DNA from: Nocardioides lianchengensis
GTDB taxonomy: Bacteria; Actinomycetota; Actinomycetes; Propionibacteriales; Nocardioidaceae
Length of the DNA: 64,000 bases
NCBI RefSeq assembly: GCF_900101465.1
Contig: NZ_FMZM01000015.1
Coordinates: forward strand, 62,001-126,000
Direction of reading: 5' to 3'
Below the pieces are notes generated by a model, which worked only from the letters and a program-made list of their open reading frames with translations, made no database searches and was not told the DNA's origin. Both the position numbers and the translations under genes were made by a program. Shown in pieces: positions 45,640-52,654 of the stretch; positions within the stretch are counted from its first letter, which is position 1, and each line of letters starts with the position of its first letter.

Positions 45640-46740
45640 TCAGGCCTCCTCGGCGATCGCGTCGTACTGCTTCTTCAGCTCCGGGTCGATCGCGGCCAGC
45701 TGCTCGGCCAGCTCGACCATCACCAGGCACTGCTTGAGGGAGGCGTCGTCCTCCATCTTGCCGTCGAGCATCACCGCGCCCGTGCCGTCGCCCCCCAGAG
45801 CAGACATCGCGGCGACCACCCGGCGCGCGTGCGCCACGTCCTCGACGCTGGGGCTGAACACCTGGTTGGCGATGGCGATCTGCTTGGGATGCAGGCTCCA
45901 GGTGCCGACGCAGCCGAGCAGGAAGGCGTTGCGGAACTGGTCCTCGCACGCCGTCACGTCGGCGATGTCGCCGAACGGGCCGTAGTAGGGGTAGATGCCG
46001 TGCATGGCGCAGGCGTCGACCATCCGGGCGATCGTGTAGTGCCAGAGGTCCTGTTGGTACGTCGGCCGGTGCGCGTCGGGCTGGTCCGGGTTCGGGTCCT
46101 GACGCACGAGGTAGCCGGGGTGTCCGCCGCCGACGCGGGTGGTCTTCATCCGCCGGTCGGCGGCCAGGTCGGCCGGGCCGAGGCTCAGGCCCTGCATCCG
46201 CGGGGACGCGCCGCAGATCTCCTCGACGTTGGCGACTCCGCGGGCGGTCTCGAGGATCGCGTGCACGAGGATCGGCCGGTCGAGCCCGGCCTTGGCCTCG
46301 AGCTGCGCGAGCAGCCGGTCGACGTAGTGGATGTCCTCGGCGCCCTGGACCTTCGGCACCATGATCACGTCGAGCTTGGCGCCGATGGCGGGCACGAGCG
46401 TGGTCAGGTCGTCGAGCGCCCAGGGGCTGTCGAGGCTGTTGATCCGGGTCCACAGCTGGGTCGGCCCGCTCTGCCCACCGAGATTGGCGGTCTCCGACGC
46501 GATCCTCACCAGGCCCTCACGGGCCGCCAGCTTGTTGTCCGCCTTGACCGCGTCCTCGAGGTTGCCGAGCAGCACGTCGACGCGGCCGACCATGTCGGGG
46601 ATCTTGGCGGCCATCTTCGGGTTGCTCGGGTCGAAGAAGTGGATCGCCCGGCTCGGGCGGGCCGGGATCTCCGTCGGGGGCGTCGGCGCACCCACCGCCA
46701 GAGGTCGGAAGAAGTCCTTCGCGCTGCGTGATCCGCTCAT
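45640..46740 (-). CDS. Malyl-CoA/beta-methylmalyl-CoA lyase-like protein
   Basis: A 366-residue CitE-superfamily enzyme of the longer Mcl1-like type. IHFFDPSNPKMAAKIPDMVGRVDVLLGNLEDAVKADNK opens the barrel, LWTRINSLDSPWALDDLTTLV, IMVPKVQGAEDIHYVD, HAILETARGVANVEEICGASPRMQGLSLGPADLAADRR follow, and GTWSLHPKQIAIANQVFSPS is the CoA-region signature. It cleaves malyl-CoA-type thioesters to glyoxylate and acyl-CoA or the reverse. ATG start. It is the upstream gene of a two-gene operon with the CitE-like protein. No ccr or other ethylmalonyl-CoA gene is in the window to confirm the pathway. Confidence 0.88.
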   Translation of the reverse strand: MSGSRSAKDFFRPLAVGAPTPPTEIPARPSRAIHFFDPSNPKMAAKIPDMVGRVDVLLGNLEDAVKADNKLAAREGLVRIASETANLGGQSGPTQLWTRINSLDSPWALDDLTTLVPAIGAKLDVIMVPKVQGAEDIHYVDRLLAQLEAKAGLDRPILVHAILETARGVANVEEICGASPRMQGLSLGPADLAADRRMKTTRVGGGHPGYLVRQDPNPDQPDAHRPTYQQDLWHYTIARMVDACAMHGIYPYYGPFGDIADVTACEDQFRNAFLLGCVGTWSLHPKQIAIANQVFSPSVEDVAHARRVVAAMSALGGDGTGAVMLDGKMEDDASLKQCLVMVELAEQLAAIDPELKKQYDAIAEEA

Positions 46741-46764
46741 GCGCGGGAACGTAGCAGCGGGTGG

Positions 46765-47151
46765 TTACCCGCCGGTATGACGTATCTCTCGGCGGGCCAG
46801 GACCACGTCGTCGAGCGCCGCCCGGAAGGCGGGCAGCTGCTCGCTGAGCCGTCGTACGGCGTCGTCGGTGAGGTGGAGGAGCTCGAGCGGGGTCAGCGCC
46901 ACGATGGTCGCCGTGCGCAGGGTGTGGTTGACGATCGCCGTCTCGCCCATGATGTCGCCGGCGCCGAGCCGGGCGATCTCCTCGCCGCCGCGGCGTACGG
47001 AGACCTCGCCGGACAGGATGATGTAGGCCTTGTCGGCCGGGGTGGACTCACCGATGGGCGACCAGCCCTCCGGAAGTCTGAGCCGGGTCGCGGCCGCGCT
47101 GATCCGCGCGACCTCGGGAGGCGTGAACGCCTCGAAGAACGAATCTGCCAT
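46765..47151 (-). CDS. Cyclic-nucleotide-binding-domain protein
   Basis: A 128-residue protein that is essentially one cNMP-binding domain. It contains FFEAFTPPEVARISAAATRLRLPEGWSPIGESTPADKAYIILSGEVSVRRGGEEIARLGAGDIMGETAIVNHTLRTATIVALTPLELLHL, with the GE-(I/T)A phosphate cassette region as GDIMGETAIV. The arginine that usually binds the phosphate is at TLRTATIVA. It lacks the DNA-binding winged helix of Crp, so it cannot be a classical regulator; such stand-alone domains are usually fused or partnered. ATG at 47151. A repeat element lies upstream. Confidence 0.85.
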   Translation of the reverse strand: MADSFFEAFTPPEVARISAAATRLRLPEGWSPIGESTPADKAYIILSGEVSVRRGGEEIARLGAGDIMGETAIVNHTLRTATIVALTPLELLHLTDDAVRRLSEQLPAFRAALDDVVLARREIRHTGG

Positions 47152-47267
47152 CTGCCTGTGCCTCTCGGAGCCGGGGCTCCCTCCCGGTTCCCATACTCGC
47201 GGTACGGGCGCCGTTCGGCCAGAGGTGGTCCGGGTGACGGTCGGCACGTCGCGGGCCGCGCCTCCCG

Positions 47268-47320
47268 GGCGGTGAGCTGTCCACCGTCGGGTCGGCCGGA
47301 TCCGTGGACCACTCACCGCC
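47268..47320. repeat. Inverted-repeat element, copy C
   Basis: GGCGGTGAGCTGTCCACCG at 47268-47286 and CGTGGACCACTCACCGCC at 47303-47320 repeat the pattern of copies A and B near 3692-3827. The left arm is identical to that of copy A, which supports a dispersed repeat family. It lies between two minus-strand genes, upstream of the cNMP gene and downstream of DUF1992. Confidence 0.7.
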
Positions 47321-47341
47321 GCCGCGGCGCAGGCCGACACG

Positions 47342-47848
47342 TCAGCGGCGGCGCTGCCACCAGCGGCGTCGGGGCGGCTGCGCCGCCTGCGTCGTACGGC
47401 GGGCCGCGGCCCGCTCGGCCCGGCGCTCCCGCCAGGCCGCGACGGTCGCCTCGAGGTCGCGCGGCATGGTGACCAGGGGCGGTCCCTCGGGCAGCCGGTA
47501 GCGGGCCGCGACCACCCGCTGGTTGAAGTCCTCGACCGCGGCCCGGACCTCGCGCTCGCTGGCGATCGTGTCGAGCCGGTCGTCGAGCTCGTCGTCCTCC
47601 TTGCGCAGCTGGACGCTCGGCGGCAGGACCACGAGGCGCTCGCGCTCGACCAGCTTCTTCACCCACCAGTCGGGGTCGTGGCTGCTGCCGAGATCGCCGA
47701 TCGGCTTGCCGGCGCCGGGCAGGTCGTCGAAGTCGCCGCGCTCCATGGCGACCCGGATCTGCTGGTCGACCCAGGTCTGCTGCTGGGCGATCCGCGCGGC
47801 GGCCGCGGCGCGGCCGGTGCGCTGGTCGGTCTCGCGCTCCTCGCTCAT
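47342..47848 (-). CDS. DUF1992 (DnaJ-homologue C28-like) protein
   Basis: A 168-residue protein whose first 70 residues match DUF1992. They read QQQTWVDQQIRVAMERGDFDDLPGAGKPIGDLGSSHDPDWWVKKLVERERLVVLPPSVQLRKEDDEL, the family's conserved GDFDxLPGxGKPI block. The rest is charged, helical and ends with the basic RRRWWQRRR tail. The eukaryotic namesake has a J-domain-related role, but bacterial members have no established function. ATG start. An operator-like palindrome lies 34 bp upstream. Confidence 0.92.
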   Translation of the reverse strand: MSEERETDQRTGRAAAAARIAQQQTWVDQQIRVAMERGDFDDLPGAGKPIGDLGSSHDPDWWVKKLVERERLVVLPPSVQLRKEDDELDDRLDTIASEREVRAAVEDFNQRVVAARYRLPEGPPLVTMPRDLEATVAAWRERRAERAAARRTTQAAQPPRRRWWQRRR

Positions 47849-47881
47849 GCCCTCCGAGGATAGTCCGTCACACCGTGGTTG

Positions 47882-47896
47882 CTTACTGGTCGGTAA
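47882..47896. promoter_or_regulatory. Nested palindrome upstream of DUF1992
   Basis: CTTACTGGTCGGTAAC-type sequence matching the fadE5 and Fe-S-reductase sites in its 15-bp core. It is embedded in a longer palindrome: CACACC (47869) to GGTGTG (47905), and GGTTG to CCAACC. It is 82 bp or less from the DUF1992 start and follows the MFS stop, so it could be operator, terminator or both. Confidence 0.5.
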
Positions 47897-47930
47897 CCAA
47901 CCCTGGTGTGGCGGACTACCCCGACGGCCC

Positions 47931-49388
47931 TCAGACGACGACCGGGCGCTCGACGTCCTCGTCCTCGGCGACCTTCGGCATCATCAGCAGCACGCCGGCG
48001 GCGATCAGCGAGGCCACGGCGCAGACCGCCCAGACGGTGAGGTAGCCCGACAGCGGGGCCTTGCCCTCGTCGGGCCCGTCGAGCGAGCCGGTCGCGGTCA
48101 GGGCGATCGCGAAGACCGCGGAGGCGATGGCGCCGCCGACGGTCTTGGTCGCGTTCGTCATGCCGGTCGCGAAGCCGGTGCGCTCGGGCGGGGCGCTGGC
48201 GGCCGCGGTCGCGGGCAGCGCGGCGACCAGGGCGCCCGAGCCGAGGCCGATGACCGCCATGTTGGTGAGCGCCTGCGCGGTGGTGTCGTGCATCGCGAGC
48301 CACATGCCGTAGCCGAGCGCCACCAGCAGCGACGAGGCGACCAGGGCCGCCCGCGGGCCGAGCAGCCGGCTGCTCAGCGGCAGCGTGAAGGCGCCGATGG
48401 CCAGGAAGATGACGTAGACGCCGATCAGCGTGGACACGAAGCCCGAGCTCGCCCCGAGGCCGTAGCCGGCGGAGTCCGGGTCGGTCTGGGCGAAGGTCGA
48501 GAGCGGGATCTGGGCGCCGAGCACCGACATACCGAAGAGGAACGCGGTCAGCTGCACCGGCCACTGGGCCGCCGACGAGAGCAGGCGTACGTCGATCAGC
48601 GGCTCGTCGAGGCTGTTCTCGTAGCGCACGAACGGGACCAGGACCGCGAGCCCGGCCAGGACCAGCAGCCAGGCGACGACGCTGCCGGCGCCCTCCAGCC
48701 GGACGACGACCAGGCCGGCCATCACCAGGCCGAGCGCGGCGGTGATCAGCGCGAGGCCGCCGTAGTCGATGCCGCCGCTCGCCTCGCCCGGCGCGTCCTC
48801 GATGCCCCACCAGATGAGCCCCAGGCAGATGGTCACGACGATCGCCGGGAGCATCAGCAGCACGGTCATCGAGGTGGCCTCGACCAGGGCGCCGGAGGTG
48901 AGCGCTCCGACGATGACCGACAGCTCCAGCGCGCCGACCAGGATCGCGGCCGAGCGCCGGGTGAGCCGGGTCTGCTGACCGGTCCCCGCCGTACGGCGAT
49001 AGATGATCGCGACCTCGAGCGGCAGCCAGACGACGTACGCGCCCTGGATGGCCCAGCCGATGAGGAAGGTCGTGAAGTTGGGCGCGAAGGCCAGCACCCA
49101 GGAGCCGAGCGCGGTGACCGCGGTCGAGAGCAGCAGCACCTTCTTGTGGCCGACCAGGTCGCCGAGCCGGGCCAGCAGCGGCACGCAGAGCGCCGAGACG
49201 ATCAGCTGGGCGGCCTCGAACCAGTTGACGTCGCCCTCAGGGATGCCGAGGTGCTCGGCGATGTCGGGGTAGATCGGCGTGTAGTAGCCCTGCAGCACCC
49301 CGCTCGCGACCTCGACGCAGACCAGGAAGCCGACGATGGCGAAGAGGCCGTGCACCGGCTTCAGGCCGGTGCTGGAGGTCTGGGTCAC
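47931..49388 (-). CDS. MFS transporter with 14 predicted helices
   Basis: A 485-residue transporter of the DHA2 (EmrB/QacA) type, judged by length and about 14 hydrophobic segments. Motif A appears as CVPLLARLGDLVGHKKVLLLSTAVTALG. FGMSVLGAQIPLSTFAQTD and the GLGSGALVAALPATAAASAPPERTGFATGMTNATKTVGGAIASAVFAIAL motif-C-like stretch follow. Start is a GTG overlapping the stop of the M20 peptidase by four bases, so they form one operon. Sharing an operon with a dipeptidase and a hut-like operator suggests it may carry a peptide or related metabolite rather than a drug, but this is inference. Confidence 0.9.
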   Translation of the reverse strand: MTQTSSTGLKPVHGLFAIVGFLVCVEVASGVLQGYYTPIYPDIAEHLGIPEGDVNWFEAAQLIVSALCVPLLARLGDLVGHKKVLLLSTAVTALGSWVLAFAPNFTTFLIGWAIQGAYVVWLPLEVAIIYRRTAGTGQQTRLTRRSAAILVGALELSVIVGALTSGALVEATSMTVLLMLPAIVVTICLGLIWWGIEDAPGEASGGIDYGGLALITAALGLVMAGLVVVRLEGAGSVVAWLLVLAGLAVLVPFVRYENSLDEPLIDVRLLSSAAQWPVQLTAFLFGMSVLGAQIPLSTFAQTDPDSAGYGLGASSGFVSTLIGVYVIFLAIGAFTLPLSSRLLGPRAALVASSLLVALGYGMWLAMHDTTAQALTNMAVIGLGSGALVAALPATAAASAPPERTGFATGMTNATKTVGGAIASAVFAIALTATGSLDGPDEGKAPLSGYLTVWAVCAVASLIAAGVLLMMPKVAEDEDVERPVVV

Positions 49389-50701
49389 TGCGGGAGCCTC
49401 TCGATCAGGTGGCGGTACCAGCGGACGCCGTCGAGGAAGGCGTCGACCCCGAGGTGCTCGTCGTACGAATGGATCGCCTGGCGCTGCGCCTTCGTCATCC
49501 GGAACGGGGCGAACCGGTAGACGCGCTCGCAGATCGCCGTGAAGTGGCGGGCGTCGGTGGCGGCCATCATGACGTACGGCGCGGGCACGGCGTCGGGGAA
49601 GATCTCGCTGATCGAGCGCTCGATCAGCTCGAAGGCGTCGTCGCGCGGGGAGATCGGGCTGGGCTCGTTCTGCTCGACGACGCTGATCTCGACCTGGTCG
49701 TCGCCGATCGCCTTCCGCACGTGCTCCAGGACGCCGGCGACGGTGTCGCCGACCATGATCCGGATGTTGACGCCGGCCTTGGCGGTGCCGGCGATGACGT
49801 TGAGGGCGGGGCTGCCCGACAGCGTGGTGACGGCGAACGTCGTCCGCGCCATCGCGGCCGGCTCCGGCCCGGCGGCCAGCAGCGCGCGGGTCAGCAGCGG
49901 CTTGATCCGCTCGGCGCCGGCCATCAGCGGGCGCAACGGCAGCGGGGCGTGCGGGGCCATCCGGCGGAACAGCTCGAGGGTCGGCTCCGGGACGCTCGCC
50001 GGCATCGGGCTCCTCTCGAGCCGGGTGATGGCGCGGGCGATCCGGGCGGTCGGGCCCCACTTCGCCGGGGTGCTCGCGTGCCCGCCGCGGCCGGTCGCGG
50101 TCAACTCGAAGGACGTCACGCCCTTCTCGGTCACGCCGACGACCCCGATCGGGGCGCCGACGCCGGGGAAGGCCTCGCTGGCGATCGCGCCGCCCTCGTC
50201 GAGCACGAACCAGGGCCGTACGCCGCGCCGCGTCAGCTCGTCCACCGCGAGCCCGGCCGCCACGCCGGCGATCTCCTCGTCGCAGCCGAAGCTCAGCCAG
50301 ACGTCCTGGGCGGGGGTGTGTCCGTGCTCGAGCAGCGTCTCGACCGCCTCGCAGATCCCGGCCACGCAGCCCTTGTCGTCGAGGGTGCCGCGGCCCCAGA
50401 TGCTGCCGTCGACGATCTCGCCGGAGAACGGCGGGTGCTGCCACTCGCCCTCCACCGGGACGACGTCGAGGTGGGCCATCAGGACGACCGGCCGGGCGTC
50501 GGCGGCGCCGGGCCAGCGGAAGAGCAGTCCGTGGGTGTGGATCCGGGTCAGCTCCAGCCGCTCGTGGAGCAGCGGGAACTGCCGCTCCAGCTCCTCCAGC
50601 AGCCGGTCGAACGCGTCGGTGTCCACCAGTTGCGGATCGCGGTGGCTGACCGTCGGGATCCGGACCAGCGCCTGCAGCTTCGCGACCGCCCTGTCATCCA
50701 T
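49385..50701 (-). CDS. M20-family metallopeptidase (PM20D1/carboxypeptidase type)
   Basis: A 438-residue dinuclear-zinc peptidase. PVVLMAHLDVVPVEGEWQHPPFSGEI gives the first ligand, SIWGRGTLDDKGCVAGICEAVETLLE the bridging Asp, LSFGCDEEIAGVAAG the Glu/Glu pair, and MMAATDARHFTAI the late histidine. The dimerisation lid lies between (KGVTSFELTATGRGGHASTP). Members hydrolyse dipeptides such as carnosine or N-acyl amino acids. ATG start at 50701. A 14-bp palindrome identical to the one at hutH lies 45 bp upstream, which suggests a histidine-containing substrate. It is the first gene of an operon with an MFS transporter. Confidence 0.92.
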   Translation of the reverse strand: MDDRAVAKLQALVRIPTVSHRDPQLVDTDAFDRLLEELERQFPLLHERLELTRIHTHGLLFRWPGAADARPVVLMAHLDVVPVEGEWQHPPFSGEIVDGSIWGRGTLDDKGCVAGICEAVETLLEHGHTPAQDVWLSFGCDEEIAGVAAGLAVDELTRRGVRPWFVLDEGGAIASEAFPGVGAPIGVVGVTEKGVTSFELTATGRGGHASTPAKWGPTARIARAITRLERSPMPASVPEPTLELFRRMAPHAPLPLRPLMAGAERIKPLLTRALLAAGPEPAAMARTTFAVTTLSGSPALNVIAGTAKAGVNIRIMVGDTVAGVLEHVRKAIGDDQVEISVVEQNEPSPISPRDDAFELIERSISEIFPDAVPAPYVMMAATDARHFTAICERVYRFAPFRMTKAQRQAIHSYDEHLGVDAFLDGVRWYRHLIERLPQ

Positions 50702-50745
50702 GGGCGGCACGTTACTTCTCGGGCGCCGTACTTCTCCCTCGCCGC

Positions 50746-50759
50746 TCTCGGATCCGAGA
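50746..50759. promoter_or_regulatory. 14-bp palindromic operator candidate upstream of the M20 peptidase
   Basis: TCTCGGATCCGAGA, identical to 35695-35708 before hutH. It lies 45 bp upstream of the M20 start and 53 bp past the end of the nitroreductase. A common regulator for histidine-related genes is the simplest reading. Confidence 0.6.
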
Positions 50760-50811
50760 CGGCCGGGCGGGGTGGCGGCTTGTGGCCCTCGGGTCCGGGC
50801 GGTCTGCTGGG

Positions 50812-51417
50812 TCAGTGACCCCAGCTGCCCCGGTGGACGACCTCGTCGAGGGGCCTCCTGCGTCGGCGGGCCGGGGAGCCCGGGGCCCCGCCGTCGGCCG
50901 GGTGACCCAGGGTGATCACGCCGATCGGGTCGTGGTCGTCGGGGATCCCGAAAGCCCGTCGTACGGCGTCGTCGGCGTGCGGGGGGACGCCGAAGAAGCA
51001 GCCGCCCAGCCCCGCGTCCACCGCGGTCTGCAGCACCAGCAGGCTGGCCATCGCGGTGTCGAGGTGCCAGAACGGCATCGGCCAGCGGGCCTCGTCGCGG
51101 TCGGTCCAGCCCTTGTCGGGCCGGGCGTAGCGGTCCAGGTAGGCGGCCTTGCTGCTGCACGGGACGATCACCACCGGCGCGGTCATCATGCCGCGCAGCC
51201 AGCTGTCCGGCTCCTGGTCGAGGTCGGCCGTGGCCGCCCAGAAGCGCCGTACGTCGTCGGGGGTGTCGAGCACCAGGAACCCCCAGCCCTGGCTGAACCC
51301 GGCGCTCGGCGCCCGGGTCGCGTTGGCCAGGGCCCGGTCGACGAGGGCCGGGTCGACCGGCTCGTCGGTGTAGCGACGGACCATCCGGCGGCGTCGTACG
51401 ACGTCCTGGAACTCCAT
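50812..51417 (-). CDS. Nitroreductase-family flavoprotein
   Basis: A 201-residue FMN-binding protein. FQDVVRRRRMVRRYTDEPVDPALVDRALANATRAPSAGFSQGW is the N-terminal flavin block, WHLDTAMASLLVLQTAVDAGLGGCFFGVPP the mid block, and IGVITLGHPADG the end. Members reduce nitro groups, quinones or enones with NAD(P)H. ATG at 51417. Its start lies only ten bases from the divergent amidohydrolase start, so promoters must overlap the coding sequences. It is the end-to-end neighbour of the M20 gene across the palindrome region. Confidence 0.9.
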   Translation of the reverse strand: MEFQDVVRRRRMVRRYTDEPVDPALVDRALANATRAPSAGFSQGWGFLVLDTPDDVRRFWAATADLDQEPDSWLRGMMTAPVVIVPCSSKAAYLDRYARPDKGWTDRDEARWPMPFWHLDTAMASLLVLQTAVDAGLGGCFFGVPPHADDAVRRAFGIPDDHDPIGVITLGHPADGGAPGSPARRRRRPLDEVVHRGSWGH

Positions 51418-51427
51418 GGAGGAAACC

Positions 51428-52654
51428 TTGCCCGATGACTTCGAGGCCATGTGGTCCGACCTCACACCGGTCGGCCGGTCGACCACCAGTGGGGGCTACT
51501 TCCGCCAGCCGTTCCTGAGCGCCGAGCGGGAGCTGGCCGCGTGGTTCGTCGAGCAGTGCGCCGCCCGGGGCCTGCGGGTGGAGACCGACGGCTTCGGCAA
51601 CACCGTGGGCTGGTGGGACGTCCCGGCCCCGGTGGTTGAGGAGGTTGCGCAGCAACCGTCTCGAAACCCCCGCAGCCCCACCGCCGGCGCCGTCCTGACC
51701 GGCTCCCACCTCGACTCGGTCCTCGACGGCGGGGCGTACGACGGCCCGCTCGGCGTGGTCTCCGCGCTGGCCGCCGTCGACCTCCTGCGCGAGCGCGGCG
51801 TCGTCCCGTCCCGACCGCTCGGCGTCGGGGTGTTCGCGGAGGAGGAGGGCTCGCGCTTCGGGCTCGCCTGCCTCGGCTCGCGGCTGGCGACCGGGGTGCT
51901 CGCGTGGGAGGACGCCCGGACGCTGACCGACCGCTCCGGGATGGCGCTCGCGGACGTCGTACCCGGTGGGTCGTCGTCGCTGCTCGCGGACGTGGGGACC
52001 TTCGTCGAGCTGCACGTCGAGCAGGGCCGCGACCTGGTCGACCGCGACGCGGCGGTCGGGGTGGCGAGCGAGATCTGGCCGCACGGGCGCTACCGCGTCG
52101 ACGTCACCGGGGCGGCCAACCACGCGGGGACGACCCGGATGGAGGACCGGGCGGACCCGATGCTGACCTTCGCGATGACCGCCCTCGCGGCCAACAAGCA
52201 GGCCCGGCTCTCGGGGCAGCGGGCGACCTTCGGGCGGGTGTCGGTGGAGCCCAACGGGACCAACGCGGTGCCCTCCCGGGTCACCGCGTGGCTCGACGCC
52301 CGGGCATCGTCCGACGACGCGCTGGCCGCGCTCGTCGAGGTCGTGACGCGGCAGGCCTCCGAGCGCGCGGCGCGCGACGGCACGGCGGTGGCGGTCACTG
52401 CCGAGTCGGTCTCGGCGTCGGTGGCCTTCGACCCCGCGCTGGCCGCCGCGCTGGCCGACCCGCGCGGCTGGCCGGTCATCCCGACCCAGGCCGGCCACGA
52501 CGCCGGCATCCTTCAGGCCGCGGGGATCCCGACCGCGATGCTCTTCGTCCGCAACCCGACCGGCGTCTCCCACTCGCCGCTGGAGACGGCCGCCCTGGCC
52601 GACTGCCTGCTCGGCGTGGCCGCGCTCGCCGACGTGCTCGAGGGGCTGCTGTGA
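51428..52654 (+). CDS. M20-type amidohydrolase of the hut operon (N-formylglutamate deformylase candidate)
   Basis: A 408-residue zinc amidase of the allantoate amidohydrolase/hydantoinase-carbamoylase family. Motifs are AVLTGSHLDSVLDGGAYDGPLGVVSALAAVD, GVFAEEEGSRFGLACLGSR, FVELHVEQGRDL, GAANHAGTTRMEDRADPMLT and GHDAGILQAAGIPTAMLFVRNPTGVSHSPLE. In actinomycete hut operons such a gene stands in for HutG, so it may hydrolyse N-formylglutamate to glutamate and formate; this is inferred from position. The TTG at 51428 is favoured by GGAGG five bases upstream; an ATG 12 bases earlier overlaps the divergent nitroreductase start. Residues about 69-81 (VVEEVAQQPSRNP) derive from an inserted palindromic repeat. 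Confidence 0.82.
   Translation: MPDDFEAMWSDLTPVGRSTTSGGYFRQPFLSAERELAAWFVEQCAARGLRVETDGFGNTVGWWDVPAPVVEEVAQQPSRNPRSPTAGAVLTGSHLDSVLDGGAYDGPLGVVSALAAVDLLRERGVVPSRPLGVGVFAEEEGSRFGLACLGSRLATGVLAWEDARTLTDRSGMALADVVPGGSSSLLADVGTFVELHVEQGRDLVDRDAAVGVASEIWPHGRYRVDVTGAANHAGTTRMEDRADPMLTFAMTALAANKQARLSGQRATFGRVSVEPNGTNAVPSRVTAWLDARASSDDALAALVEVVTRQASERAARDGTAVAVTAESVSASVAFDPALAAALADPRGWPVIPTQAGHDAGILQAAGIPTAMLFVRNPTGVSHSPLETAALADCLLGVAALADVLEGLL
51634..51668. repeat. REP-like repeat inside the amidohydrolase gene
   Basis: A 35-bp imperfect palindrome: inner stem GGTTGC/GCAACC with a three-base loop (51643-51657) and outer GGTT-GAG / CTC-AAACC complementarity. I recall very similar sequences as intergenic repeats in Nocardioides and related genomes; a genome search is needed. 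It keeps the frame open and is translated. Confidence 0.6.

Noticed and set aside
46765..47151. A Crp-family transcription factor
   Set aside because: There is no DNA-binding winged helix after the cNMP domain; the frame ends at 128 residues.
38976..51417. The block between hutU and the amidohydrolase as a classic genomic island
   Set aside because: No integrase, transposase, flanking repeats or tRNA, and base composition and gene style match the surroundings.
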